A stretch of 32,413 bases of DNA from Chlorobiota bacterium. GTDB taxonomy: Bacteria > Bacteroidota > Bacteroidia > JAADEI01. Below are positions 16,265 through 23,512 of this stretch, piece by piece. The notes below the pieces were generated by a model. It did not search any database, was not told where the DNA came from, and saw only the letters and a list, made by a program, of their open reading frames with translations. The DNA is taken from assembly GCA_013153515.1 (NCBI GenBank), contig JAADEI010000129.1, positions 1 to 32,413 of the forward strand, given 5' to 3'. A program made the translations under genes and the position numbers. Positions within the stretch are counted from its first letter, which is position 1; every line of letters starts with the position of its first letter.

Positions 16265-17014
16265 ATGAAGATACTGGTAGCGATAGCACGGACGCCAGAC
16301 ACAACGGCACCAATAGACTTCGTTGATGACGGCAGGAAATACAAGGAGGAGGGCGTTCAGTTCATCATTAATCCATACGACGAATTCGCCCTCGCCAAGG
16401 CAATGGACATCAAGGACGAACGACAAGATGTGGAAGTAACTGTAATCTCCGTGGATTCAAATAAAGCAGACCAGTTGCTCAGGAAAGCCCTCGCCGTCGG
16501 GGCAGACAAAGCAGTTCGCATTGACATTGAGCCTGAGGACGCTTGGCAAACAGCAGGAGAAATAGTGGAATGGATTAAGAAAAGTGGAGAGCAGTTTGAC
16601 CTCATCTTCACTGGAAAGGAAACCATTAACTATAACGGCGGACTGGTCGGCGGATATATAGCCAGCCTGCTTGGATACACATACGTCCCTGAAACATATA
16701 AACTTAGCATAATGGACGACGGAAAGTTGGATATAGTGAGGGAAATAGAAGGCGGGAAGGTATATCTAAAAACCACCATGCCAGCAGTGATCACAGCCGT
16801 TGAATATCTCGCAGAACCTCGCCTTCCCTCAATGCGTGGAATCATGCAGGCACGCACAAAGCCATTCTCTGTTGAGCAACCGACAGGAATTGAGCCACTC
16901 ACCACAACAGTCAAACACTACTTACCGCCTCAGCGGAAAGAGTGCAAACTCATTGACCCTGAAAACATAGAGGAACTTGTCGAAATCCTTCACAAGGAAA
17001 TCAAAGTAATCTAA
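16265..17014 (+). CDS. etfB: Electron transfer flavoprotein beta subunit
   Basis: Small subunit of the soluble heterodimer that takes electrons from acyl-CoA dehydrogenases to the respiratory chain. The 249-residue product begins MKILVAIARTPDT and carries INPYDEFALAKA (about 36-47), VISVDS, ALAVGADKAVRI, and the late segment AVEYLAEPRLPSMRGIMQARTKP, the classical ETF-beta signature region that contributes to AMP binding. It lies 28 bp upstream of etfA in the expected order and shares its promoter. No acyl-CoA dehydrogenase or ETF-quinone oxidoreductase gene is in the window. Confidence 0.95.
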   Translation: MKILVAIARTPDTTAPIDFVDDGRKYKEEGVQFIINPYDEFALAKAMDIKDERQDVEVTVISVDSNKADQLLRKALAVGADKAVRIDIEPEDAWQTAGEIVEWIKKSGEQFDLIFTGKETINYNGGLVGGYIASLLGYTYVPETYKLSIMDDGKLDIVREIEGGKVYLKTTMPAVITAVEYLAEPRLPSMRGIMQARTKPFSVEQPTGIEPLTTTVKHYLPPQRKECKLIDPENIEELVEILHKEIKVI

Positions 17015-17042
17015 ACCCTAACCTGTTAAAAATAAAAGAGTC

Positions 17043-18023
17043 ATGGCAGTAATTGTCTACACAGAACACGAAGATGGGAAAGTGAAAAGGTCCAGTTACG
17101 AACTGACTGCGTACGCCTCTGAACTGGCAAAACGGTTCAACGCAGGACCAGTCATTGCAGTCTCTTTCGGCAACATAGCAGATTCAGAACTGGCTACCCT
17201 AGGAAAAGCCGGGGCAGAGAAAGTGATTAATTTCCAAGGGGAAGGCACTGAGCAAGTGGACCCAAAACTCTTCTTTGAAAACATAAAATCAGTATTAGAT
17301 GAAACATCTCCTAAATTCGTGGTTTTCGGAGCCAACAATAGCGGTAGGGCAATAGCACCATTGGTCAGTGCTCATCTGAAATATGGTTTAGTGCCAGGCG
17401 TAGTGGAACTGCCAAGAGAGGAAAACGGGAAACTCATTTTCAAGAAGAATGCATATTCAGGAAAAGCCTTCGCAGACTATCAAGTAAACACGGATGGAGC
17501 AGTCATCATGCTCATGAGAAATTCCTTTGACTATGAATTGGGAGAAGGAGCAGCACAGGTGGAAGTAAGACAAGCCACGGGAGAAGGCTCATATATCGTT
17601 GAAAAGGTGGAAAAGGCGACAGGAAAAGTTCCTCTCACCGAGGCAGACATAGTTGTTTCAGGAGGACGCGGTCTTAAAGGTCCTGAGAACTGGCATCTAT
17701 TGGAGGAGTTAGCAGAGGAATTAGGGGCTGCTCTCGCATGCTCAAAGCCTGTGTCCGACATGGGTTGGAGGCCGCACACTGAACACGTTGGACAGACAGG
17801 TTTAACAATCAGACCAACCTTATATATCGCAGTTGGTATTTCAGGTGCAATTCAGCATCTTGCCGGTGTGTCGGGGTCCAGATACATCATAGCCATCAAC
17901 AAGGACCCGGAAGCACCTATATTTAAGGCATGTGACTATGGTGTTGTCGGAGACCTCTTTGAAGTCGTCCCTAAATTAACACAAGCAATAAGGGAATTCA
18001 AGAAGAAACAGGCAGGCGGATAG
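17043..18023 (+). CDS. etfA: Electron transfer flavoprotein alpha subunit
   Basis: FAD-binding large subunit of ETF, 326 residues. The N-terminal domain is ordinary. The C-terminal domain has VSGGRGLKGPENWHLLEELAEELGAALACSKPVSD (about 205-240), HVGQTGLTIRPTLYIAVGISGAIQHLAG and INKDPEAPIFKACDYGVVGDLFEVVP. These are the FAD-binding signatures, including the VGQTG loop and the NKDP.APIF stretch. It follows etfB by 28 bp. A strong GC-rich hairpin with a T-run starts about 12 bp after its stop, which should end most etfBA transcripts. Confidence 0.96.
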   Translation: MAVIVYTEHEDGKVKRSSYELTAYASELAKRFNAGPVIAVSFGNIADSELATLGKAGAEKVINFQGEGTEQVDPKLFFENIKSVLDETSPKFVVFGANNSGRAIAPLVSAHLKYGLVPGVVELPREENGKLIFKKNAYSGKAFADYQVNTDGAVIMLMRNSFDYELGEGAAQVEVRQATGEGSYIVEKVEKATGKVPLTEADIVVSGGRGLKGPENWHLLEELAEELGAALACSKPVSDMGWRPHTEHVGQTGLTIRPTLYIAVGISGAIQHLAGVSGSRYIIAINKDPEAPIFKACDYGVVGDLFEVVPKLTQAIREFKKKQAGG

Positions 18024-18033
18024 TGTACAGTTG

Positions 18034-18091
18034 AGGGGCATCTCTGAGCATTCGGGGGAAATTTCCCCGGAAGGGATGCCCTTATTTTTTT
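18034..18091 (+). terminator. Long intrinsic-terminator-like hairpin after etfA
   Basis: GGGCATCTCT (18036-18045) pairs with AGGGATGCCC (18072-18081), allowing one G-U. The loop itself contains the perfect palindrome GGGGAAATTTCCCC (18055-18068). TTATTTTTTT follows directly (18082-18091). Stem plus T-run fit a factor-independent terminator for etfBA. It ends only 16 bp before the next ATG. Confidence 0.78.
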
Positions 18092-18107
18092 AATTCGTTA
18101 TAATTTT

Positions 18108-18764
18108 ATGGGTATGAGTAAGAGAAGTAATAAGCTTCCAATGTCGGTCCTTGAAGTTACTCTCTTGAAGACCAATGAATACAATCCACACTATGTGGTT
18201 ATTCTTGTCCAGCCCGACGAAAACATTTATCTTCCCATAATGATAGATGGGGCAGTGGCATATGCGATTGATGTAGCTCTAAAAAAGGTTGCTACAGCCA
18301 GACCTCTCACTCACGACCTGTTGAAAAACATACTTTCTGCTTATAATATCACTGTGAAAGAAGTGATTATAAGCGATTTTAAAGACAGTGTCTTTTATGC
18401 AACCATAGTTTGTGTTGACGAAAATGGGGAGGTTAAGGAGTTTGACTCTCGAGCTTCGGATGCCATTGCTATAGCCCTTAGAACAAATGCTCCGATTTAT
18501 GCTCACAGGTTCGTGCTTGACGAAGCAGGAATGGTAACCCAAACGGAAGAGAAGGAGAGTAGTTCTTCTGAGAAGAAGTCTTCCACGCCGGCAAAAGCCG
18601 AAAAAACCTCAAAAATAAATTTGGAGGACCTAACGCCTGAAAACATTAAGAATTTGTCTGATAAGGAGTTAAAAGCTCTGCTTGATGAAGCAGTGAAAAA
18701 AGAGATGTATGAAATAGCTGCTTTAATTCATGCAGAATTGGAGAGACGTCAACAGGACTCTTAG
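18108..18764 (+). CDS. Bifunctional nuclease (BFN/DUF151) with C-terminal UVR motif
   Basis: 218 residues. The N-terminal BFN/DUF151 domain spans about 12-145: VILVQPDENIYLPIMIDGAVAYAIDVAL, RPLTHDLLKNIL, VKEVIISDFKDSVFYATIVC, FDSRASDAIAIALRTNAPIYAH. Relatives are reported to have combined DNase and RNase activity, mostly on plant evidence. A charged serine-rich linker (ESSSSEKKSS) follows, then a UvrB/UvrC-type motif (LKALLDEAVKKEMYEIAALIHAELERR, about 188-214), expected to mediate protein contact. Start choice is uncertain: ATG 18108, 18114 or later ones are possible. The nearest TAnnTTTG-like string overlaps the first ATG. NupC follows after 3 bp, so the two are surely co-transcribed. Confidence 0.87.
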   Translation: MGMSKRSNKLPMSVLEVTLLKTNEYNPHYVVILVQPDENIYLPIMIDGAVAYAIDVALKKVATARPLTHDLLKNILSAYNITVKEVIISDFKDSVFYATIVCVDENGEVKEFDSRASDAIAIALRTNAPIYAHRFVLDEAGMVTQTEEKESSSSEKKSSTPAKAEKTSKINLEDLTPENIKNLSDKELKALLDEAVKKEMYEIAALIHAELERRQQDS

Positions 18765-18767
18765 GAA

Positions 18768-20069
18768 ATGGATTGGACAGTAATTATCAGGGGCATATTG
18801 GGTATGGTTGTTCTAATTGGTATATCATATTTGCTCAGTGAGAACAGAAAAGCCATTAATTGGCGATTGGTCATCTGGGGCGTTGCCCTTCAATTAGTGC
18901 TTGCCGTGTTAATTCTGTATGTTCCCGGCGTTAGGGATGTTTTTGAGGCAATTTCATATTTTTTTGTGAAGATTCTTGATTTCTCTCACGAAGCAAGCGT
19001 GTTCCTGTTCGGTTCGCTTGTTACGGACATAGACACCTTTGGCTTTATTTTCGCTTTTCAAGTTCTTCCAACCATAATCTTTTTTGCGGCACTATCTGCA
19101 ATCCTGTATTACTTAGGAATTCTTCAAAGGGTTATATATGCCTTTGCGTGGCTAATGCAACGAACAATGAAACTATCCGGTGTGGAAAGCCTCACCGCAG
19201 CAGCAAACATATTTATCGGACAGACGGAAGCACCACTACTTGTTAGACCATATCTTGACAAGATGACCCGCTCTGAACTGTTTGTTATGATGAGTGGGGG
19301 AATGGCAACTATTGCGGGGGGGGTCTTGGCGGCTTATGTGGGATTCCTCGGGGGGCAGGACCCTGAATTAAGGCTTTTCTTTGCAACCCATCTTCTCACG
19401 GCATCTATCATTTCAGCCCCGGCAGCGATCGTAGCAGCTAAAATAATGGTTCCGGAAACCCAGGACACCGACAGGAAACTATTTGTTCCACCCAAACACA
19501 TTGGTTCAAACCTTCTGGATGCCATAACCAACGGGACAACAGACGGCTTACGACTGGCGGTAAACGTTGGGGCAATGCTCATAGCTTTCATCGCTCTGAT
19601 AGCAATGCTCAATTATGCCGTTAGCCACGGTCCCGGACAATGGTTTAACCTCAATGAATGGGTTCAAGAGTTCACGGAAGGACAGTATAAGGAGTTCAAC
19701 CTGCAATTTATCCTTGGCTTGTTGATGGCACCGGTGGCTTGGCTCCTCGGAGTCCATCCCAATGATTTAATCATTGTGGGGCAATTGCTTGGAGAAAAAA
19801 CAGTCCTCAATGAGTTCTATGCCTATGCTCAGCTTGGAGAATTAAAGGAGGCAGGGCTTTTTTCCAACACCCGCTCACTTCTGATAGCCACTTATGCCCT
19901 ATGTGGGTTTGCCAACTTCGCTTCAATTGGGATTCAAATTGGGGGCATAGGGGCTTTGATCCCTTCCAGAAGGAAAGAACTATCGCAGTTGGGCATTAAA
20001 GCAATGATTGCAGGAACAATAGCATCCTTTATGACCGCCATAATCGCCGGGGTGTTGTATGTTGTTTAA
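18768..20069 (+). CDS. nupC: NupC-family concentrative nucleoside transporter
   Basis: Inner-membrane proton- or sodium-coupled nucleoside importer (CNT family), 433 residues. Hydrophobic segments run throughout. The hallmark substrate/ion region GQTEAPLLVRPYL (about 145-157) is followed by FVMMSGGMATIAGGVLAAYVGFLG, and the late CGFANFASIGIQIGGIGALIPSRR (about 383-406) is the second half of the family signature. The short N-terminus and the roughly 430-residue length match bacterial members. It starts 3 bp after the bifunctional nuclease stop, pointing to a functional link between nucleic-acid turnover and nucleoside uptake. The next 142 bp (20070-20211) hold no gene I recognise. Confidence 0.93.
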   Translation: MDWTVIIRGILGMVVLIGISYLLSENRKAINWRLVIWGVALQLVLAVLILYVPGVRDVFEAISYFFVKILDFSHEASVFLFGSLVTDIDTFGFIFAFQVLPTIIFFAALSAILYYLGILQRVIYAFAWLMQRTMKLSGVESLTAAANIFIGQTEAPLLVRPYLDKMTRSELFVMMSGGMATIAGGVLAAYVGFLGGQDPELRLFFATHLLTASIISAPAAIVAAKIMVPETQDTDRKLFVPPKHIGSNLLDAITNGTTDGLRLAVNVGAMLIAFIALIAMLNYAVSHGPGQWFNLNEWVQEFTEGQYKEFNLQFILGLLMAPVAWLLGVHPNDLIIVGQLLGEKTVLNEFYAYAQLGELKEAGLFSNTRSLLIATYALCGFANFASIGIQIGGIGALIPSRRKELSQLGIKAMIAGTIASFMTAIIAGVLYVV

Positions 20070-20211
20070 TAACTTGATACATTGCACTGAGAACCTGAGG
20101 CAAAGTTTCAGCTATAAAGAGATTACTATTTGACACTCTTTCTTAGGAAATATGCTCAACTCTTGCCTATGCCTTCTTTGATAATTTGTTTCAGAATCTG
20201 TATATAGATCT

Positions 20212-20544
20212 TCAATTAAAAGGCATCATCTTCTTTATGTCAAATCCGGGAATTCCATCGGCTATATCACCAAGCTCGTCCTCAAAAATTTCTTGAATCT
20301 GTATGTGCAGTGTTTTTGTAGCATCATTAATTGTTTCCTTGATTATTTCAGAAAGTTGGTCATAGCTTAATTCTTTGGCTTTCTCTTCATCTATCTTGAG
20401 TTCCAATATCTCTCGCAATCCATTTATCTTCACATACACAATGCCGTTCTCACTACGCACTTCAATGACCAACTGCCTAACCCTTTCCTGAGCGTTCTTC
20501 AACCTCTTGGGTATTTCATTGAACTTTCCAAACAATCCAAACAT
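20212..20544 (-). CDS. YbaB/EbfC-family nucleoid-associated protein
   Basis: A small DNA-binding dimer family. From ATG 20544 the product is 110 residues: MFGLFGKFNEIPKRLKNAQERV (helix 1), strands around IEVRSENGIVYVKINGLREILELKID, then a helical DQLSEIIKETINDATKTLHIQIQEIF and an acidic-to-hydrophobic tail. This matches YbaB: helix, central sheet with a G-V-V strand, and the C-terminal LE..I..AIN.A helix. The frame also opens at a TTG three codons upstream (20553). The ATG is preferred because the TATCTTTGCA promoter box lies just upstream and family members begin MF(G/N). It is monocistronic here and divergent from the DUF5916 gene. Confidence 0.88.
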   Translation of the reverse strand: MFGLFGKFNEIPKRLKNAQERVRQLVIEVRSENGIVYVKINGLREILELKIDEEKAKELSYDQLSEIIKETINDATKTLHIQIQEIFEDELGDIADGIPGFDIKKMMPFN

Positions 20545-20560
20545 AATAATCAATTTCTTG

Positions 20561-20568
20561 CAAAGATA
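20561..20568 (-). promoter_or_regulatory. Bacteroidota -7 box for ybaB
   Basis: The minus strand reads TATCTTTG followed by CA, an exact extended match, about 16 bp before the ATG at 20544. It fixes the start choice for this gene. Confidence 0.7.
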
Positions 20569-20608
20569 GTCTAAATTACATAATGGAGTTCACAAATTCC
20601 AAGTGGCA

Positions 20609-20616
20609 TAATTTAG
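20609..20616 (+). promoter_or_regulatory. Possible -7 box for the DUF5916 gene
   Basis: TAATTTAG followed by CA, one mismatch from TAnnTTTGCA, ending 5 bp before the ATG at 20622. It supports that start over the ATG at 20583, which would lie upstream of the promoter and add residues before the signal peptide. Confidence 0.33.
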
Positions 20617-20621
20617 CATGC

Positions 20622-22808
20622 ATGAATCAGACACTGTTAATAAAAAGCAAATCACTACTTCTTTTAATACCCGCCATTAACATTGCTCAGGACACAATAG
20701 AGATTAAATTCACTGATGAGAAGTTAAAAGTAGATGGCGTTCTTTCTGAACAAGTATGGCAACAAACACCTTTCCACAACTCTTTCCATCTGAACTATCC
20801 AACTGATAGTGGATATGCCAGATACCAAACGTGGTTCGCCCTCGCATATAATCGCAATTTCCTTTATGTTGCCTTCAAATGTCAAGACTCCTCAACGGCA
20901 TATTTTGTTGCAGAGAACTTAAAGCGGGATTTCTCATTACGCAATACCGATGCCGTGCAAATCATTTTTAATCCCTCTGGAGACCAACAGTATGGCTTTG
21001 GTTTTGCGGTCAGCCCATATGGGTCCCAGCGGGAAGGCTTGATAGTCAATGGAGGGGCGTGGGGGCTTAGCACAGCGTGGGATAACAAATGGTTTTCGGC
21101 AGTTAGTAAAAACGATTCTTTCTGGTTCGTAGAAATGGCAATACCATTTAAGACCCTTCGCTATCGGGAGAGCGACACGCTGTGGAGAATCAATGCAGCA
21201 CGGGTTAACTGGAAAGTTCAGGAACGGTCAACATGGCAGCCAGTTCCCTATGTGCACAACATAAGCAACCTGCTATTCACTGGATTTCTTAAATGGGACA
21301 CGGCATTGCCACCTCAAGGTCTCAACCTGTCAGTGATCCCTTATGTCCAATCGGCATACACGGATAGCATTACCTTTTCAGCAGGGGGAGACCTTAAATT
21401 CATGATAACACCTTCCCTGACCCTTGATGCCACTATACTGCCCGACTTCTCTCAGGTTGAAGTGGACTGGCAAGTGCTTAACCTATCTCGCTTCTCGGTT
21501 TTCGTCCCTGAGAGACGACAGTTTTTCTTAGAGAACAGGGATTTGTTTTCTTCATTTGGACTTTGGGGAATAAACATTTTCTTCTCACGCACAGTGGGAA
21601 TGTATGAACTGGCACCCTATTGGTATGAACAAGTCCCTATCTGGGTTGGATTGAAACTAAGTGGTTCAGTAACTTCCTCAACAAGACTTGGAATAATGCT
21701 TGTCCAGACAGGTCCTAAGGAAATAAGCCTTTCTGATACCACAATCCGAATAAAGCCTTACACCCATGAAGTGTTCTCTATTCAACAAATGGCTAATAAA
21801 CCTTCGTTTTTCAGAATCCAATATGTTGGAAGACAGTCCTTTGAAAGATTTTCAGCCACAGAAGAAAATCACACCTTTGGCATTGAATACAATTTGAGAA
21901 CCAACAGCGACATTTGGCGGGGAACAGTGTTTTTCGCTATAACAAAAGACACCTATGTTCCGGATCAAGACAACTTCGCCACTGGATTCTATGTGAGATA
22001 CAGAACCAGAAAATGGATGTTTATGACCCAAAATGCTTATGTGGGCGACAACTTCGTGCCACGACTCGGATTCATCCCAAGACAATATCATCCTGATTCC
22101 ACCGGTCAACTCGTCAGAAAAGGATACTACAGTTCTTTTTTTCGTGGAGAAAGAACCTTCTATGGAAAAAAAATTAATCAAGCAATAGGGGCAGAGACTT
22201 CTATCTCAGCATTCACAAGCAACAACCAAGTGTGGCGAAAACTCATTAGTGCTGGCTATTCCATCAGACCCTTTAGGGGAGATAACATTTATTTCAATCT
22301 TGAATTAACCGAAGATTTGATTCCCTTCACTACATACATATATGGAATTACTCGTATTAGTCCCGGGACCTATCAGCAATGGCAAGGAAAAATAGGGTAT
22401 GAAACACCACCACAATTCAAACTCACATTGAAAACATCAGCGGGAACAGGCACCTATTACACTGGCACGCGAACAAGTTTTGAAACAACAGTGGGCTATC
22501 GGTTCGTGCCTTATGCAACAATTTCCACTACGCTGTGGCATGAACGAATAGTACTGGATGGTCGGATAATTCCTTTGTGGCTTGTCAGCCTTGATAATGT
22601 GATTACCTTCACTACCACCCTCTATTGGACAAACATTATCCAGTATAATACGCAGCTCAACAGGGCAACCTTCTTCAGTAGGTTCCAATGGCGTTTCGCC
22701 CCTATGTCCGATATTTTCCTTGTTTGGCGGGCGGACAAATGGCTGGATAACACCCAACCAATGCAAAATTCTTTTTACCTCAAATTGGTCTATTGGTTTA
22801 ATGTGTAA
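20622..22808 (+). CDS. DUF5916 outer-membrane protein with N-terminal CBM9-like domain
   Basis: 728 residues from ATG 20622, which gives a clean signal peptide (LLIKSKSLLLLIPAINIAQ). The mature N-terminus (about 25-190) resembles a family 9 carbohydrate-binding/cytochrome-type sandwich: KVDGVLSEQVWQQTPFHNSF, RYQTWFALAYNRNFLYVAFKCQDS, NTDAVQIIFNP, WFVEMAIPFKTLRYRES. The remainder (from PQGLNLSVIPYVQS) is a DUF5916 barrel-like region with the conserved DFSQVEVD and FVPERRQFFLENRDLF segments. DUF5916 function is unknown, and no catalytic residues are apparent. Likely outer-membrane location is inferred from the alternating aromatic strands and the final FYLKLVYWFNV. It lies 2 bp upstream of the deoxynucleoside kinase gene. 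Confidence 0.83.
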   Translation: MNQTLLIKSKSLLLLIPAINIAQDTIEIKFTDEKLKVDGVLSEQVWQQTPFHNSFHLNYPTDSGYARYQTWFALAYNRNFLYVAFKCQDSSTAYFVAENLKRDFSLRNTDAVQIIFNPSGDQQYGFGFAVSPYGSQREGLIVNGGAWGLSTAWDNKWFSAVSKNDSFWFVEMAIPFKTLRYRESDTLWRINAARVNWKVQERSTWQPVPYVHNISNLLFTGFLKWDTALPPQGLNLSVIPYVQSAYTDSITFSAGGDLKFMITPSLTLDATILPDFSQVEVDWQVLNLSRFSVFVPERRQFFLENRDLFSSFGLWGINIFFSRTVGMYELAPYWYEQVPIWVGLKLSGSVTSSTRLGIMLVQTGPKEISLSDTTIRIKPYTHEVFSIQQMANKPSFFRIQYVGRQSFERFSATEENHTFGIEYNLRTNSDIWRGTVFFAITKDTYVPDQDNFATGFYVRYRTRKWMFMTQNAYVGDNFVPRLGFIPRQYHPDSTGQLVRKGYYSSFFRGERTFYGKKINQAIGAETSISAFTSNNQVWRKLISAGYSIRPFRGDNIYFNLELTEDLIPFTTYIYGITRISPGTYQQWQGKIGYETPPQFKLTLKTSAGTGTYYTGTRTSFETTVGYRFVPYATISTTLWHERIVLDGRIIPLWLVSLDNVITFTTTLYWTNIIQYNTQLNRATFFSRFQWRFAPMSDIFLVWRADKWLDNTQPMQNSFYLKLVYWFNV

Positions 22809-22810
22809 TA

Positions 22811-23461
22811 ATGGCAACAAAACACATAGCAATTGAAGGGAACATAGCGGCGGGAAAGACCACACTCGCCCATTTGATAGCACCATATTGGAAAAACTCA
22901 ACACTTGCCCTTGAACCATTTGACAAAAATCCTTTTCTGAAACAGTTCTATAACGACCCAGACAAGTATGCCCTCGCCCTTGAATTGTCCTTTCTCGCCC
23001 TTCGTTATGAGCAACTAAGCAGGCTATTGCAACCTTCCCTGTTTGAAAAAGTAGTCATTAGTGACCACAGCCTTTTTAGGTCTTGGGTCTTCGCAGGCGT
23101 AACCCTTCCAGAATCAGAATTCGTACTTTTCGAACGGCTCTATAACACAATGATTAAAAGCCTAAAAAAACCAGATGTTATCATAAAAATTTCTGCACCT
23201 GTTGAAAGATATTTGAAACAAATCAAATATAGGAGTAGGTCATTTGAAACAGGAATTTCAACTGAATACTTGCAAAACATAGAAAAGCGATATACAGAAA
23301 TAATCAAGCAACTGGCAACCTTTATGCCAGTCATTGACTTCCAAATAGGTTGGGTAGATTTATTGAACACGCCCACTATAACAAAACGTCTCGTAGAAAT
23401 AGTAAAAGATGTCTTAAATTCAGAGAAACAGGGTTTAATTCCTGTTGTGGCAGAAAAATAA
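22811..23461 (+). CDS. Deoxynucleoside kinase
   Basis: A 216-residue P-loop kinase that phosphorylates deoxynucleosides for salvage (deoxyadenosine/deoxyguanosine kinase-type family). Motifs: HIAIEGNIAAGKTTLA with Walker A at 10-18; ALEPFDKNPFLKQFYNDPDKYALALELSFLALRY (about 33-66), the substrate-binding region of this family; VVISDHSLFRSWVF (81-94), the D..S..S equivalent of the DRS motif; and KYRSRSFE (about 139-146), the arginine-rich LID. The exact base preference cannot be read from sequence. It begins 2 bp after the DUF5916 stop. In this region it complements NupC and the RdgB pyrophosphatase as nucleotide-pool functions, but they are not in one operon. Confidence 0.9.
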   Translation: MATKHIAIEGNIAAGKTTLAHLIAPYWKNSTLALEPFDKNPFLKQFYNDPDKYALALELSFLALRYEQLSRLLQPSLFEKVVISDHSLFRSWVFAGVTLPESEFVLFERLYNTMIKSLKKPDVIIKISAPVERYLKQIKYRSRSFETGISTEYLQNIEKRYTEIIKQLATFMPVIDFQIGWVDLLNTPTITKRLVEIVKDVLNSEKQGLIPVVAEK

Positions 23462-23487
23462 GCAGGTTAATCAAATATAAATTTTCG

Positions 23488-23495
23488 TATCTTTG
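23488..23495 (+). promoter_or_regulatory. Bacteroidota -7 box for the M43 metalloprotease
   Basis: TATCTTTG, an exact TAnnTTTG match, 17 bp before the ATG at 23513, in the 51-bp gap after the deoxynucleoside kinase gene. Confidence 0.65.
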
Positions 23496-23512
23496 TTAAA
23501 AATCTTGTTATC

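Noticed and set aside
20070-20211. Gap between nupC and ybaB as an RNA gene or terminator
   Set aside because: No cloverleaf, conserved RNA motif or stable GC hairpin could be found by eye.
22437-22919. 160-residue open frame on the minus strand
   Set aside because: It lies antisense to the DUF5916 and deoxynucleoside kinase genes, both strongly supported, and has a low-complexity composition.
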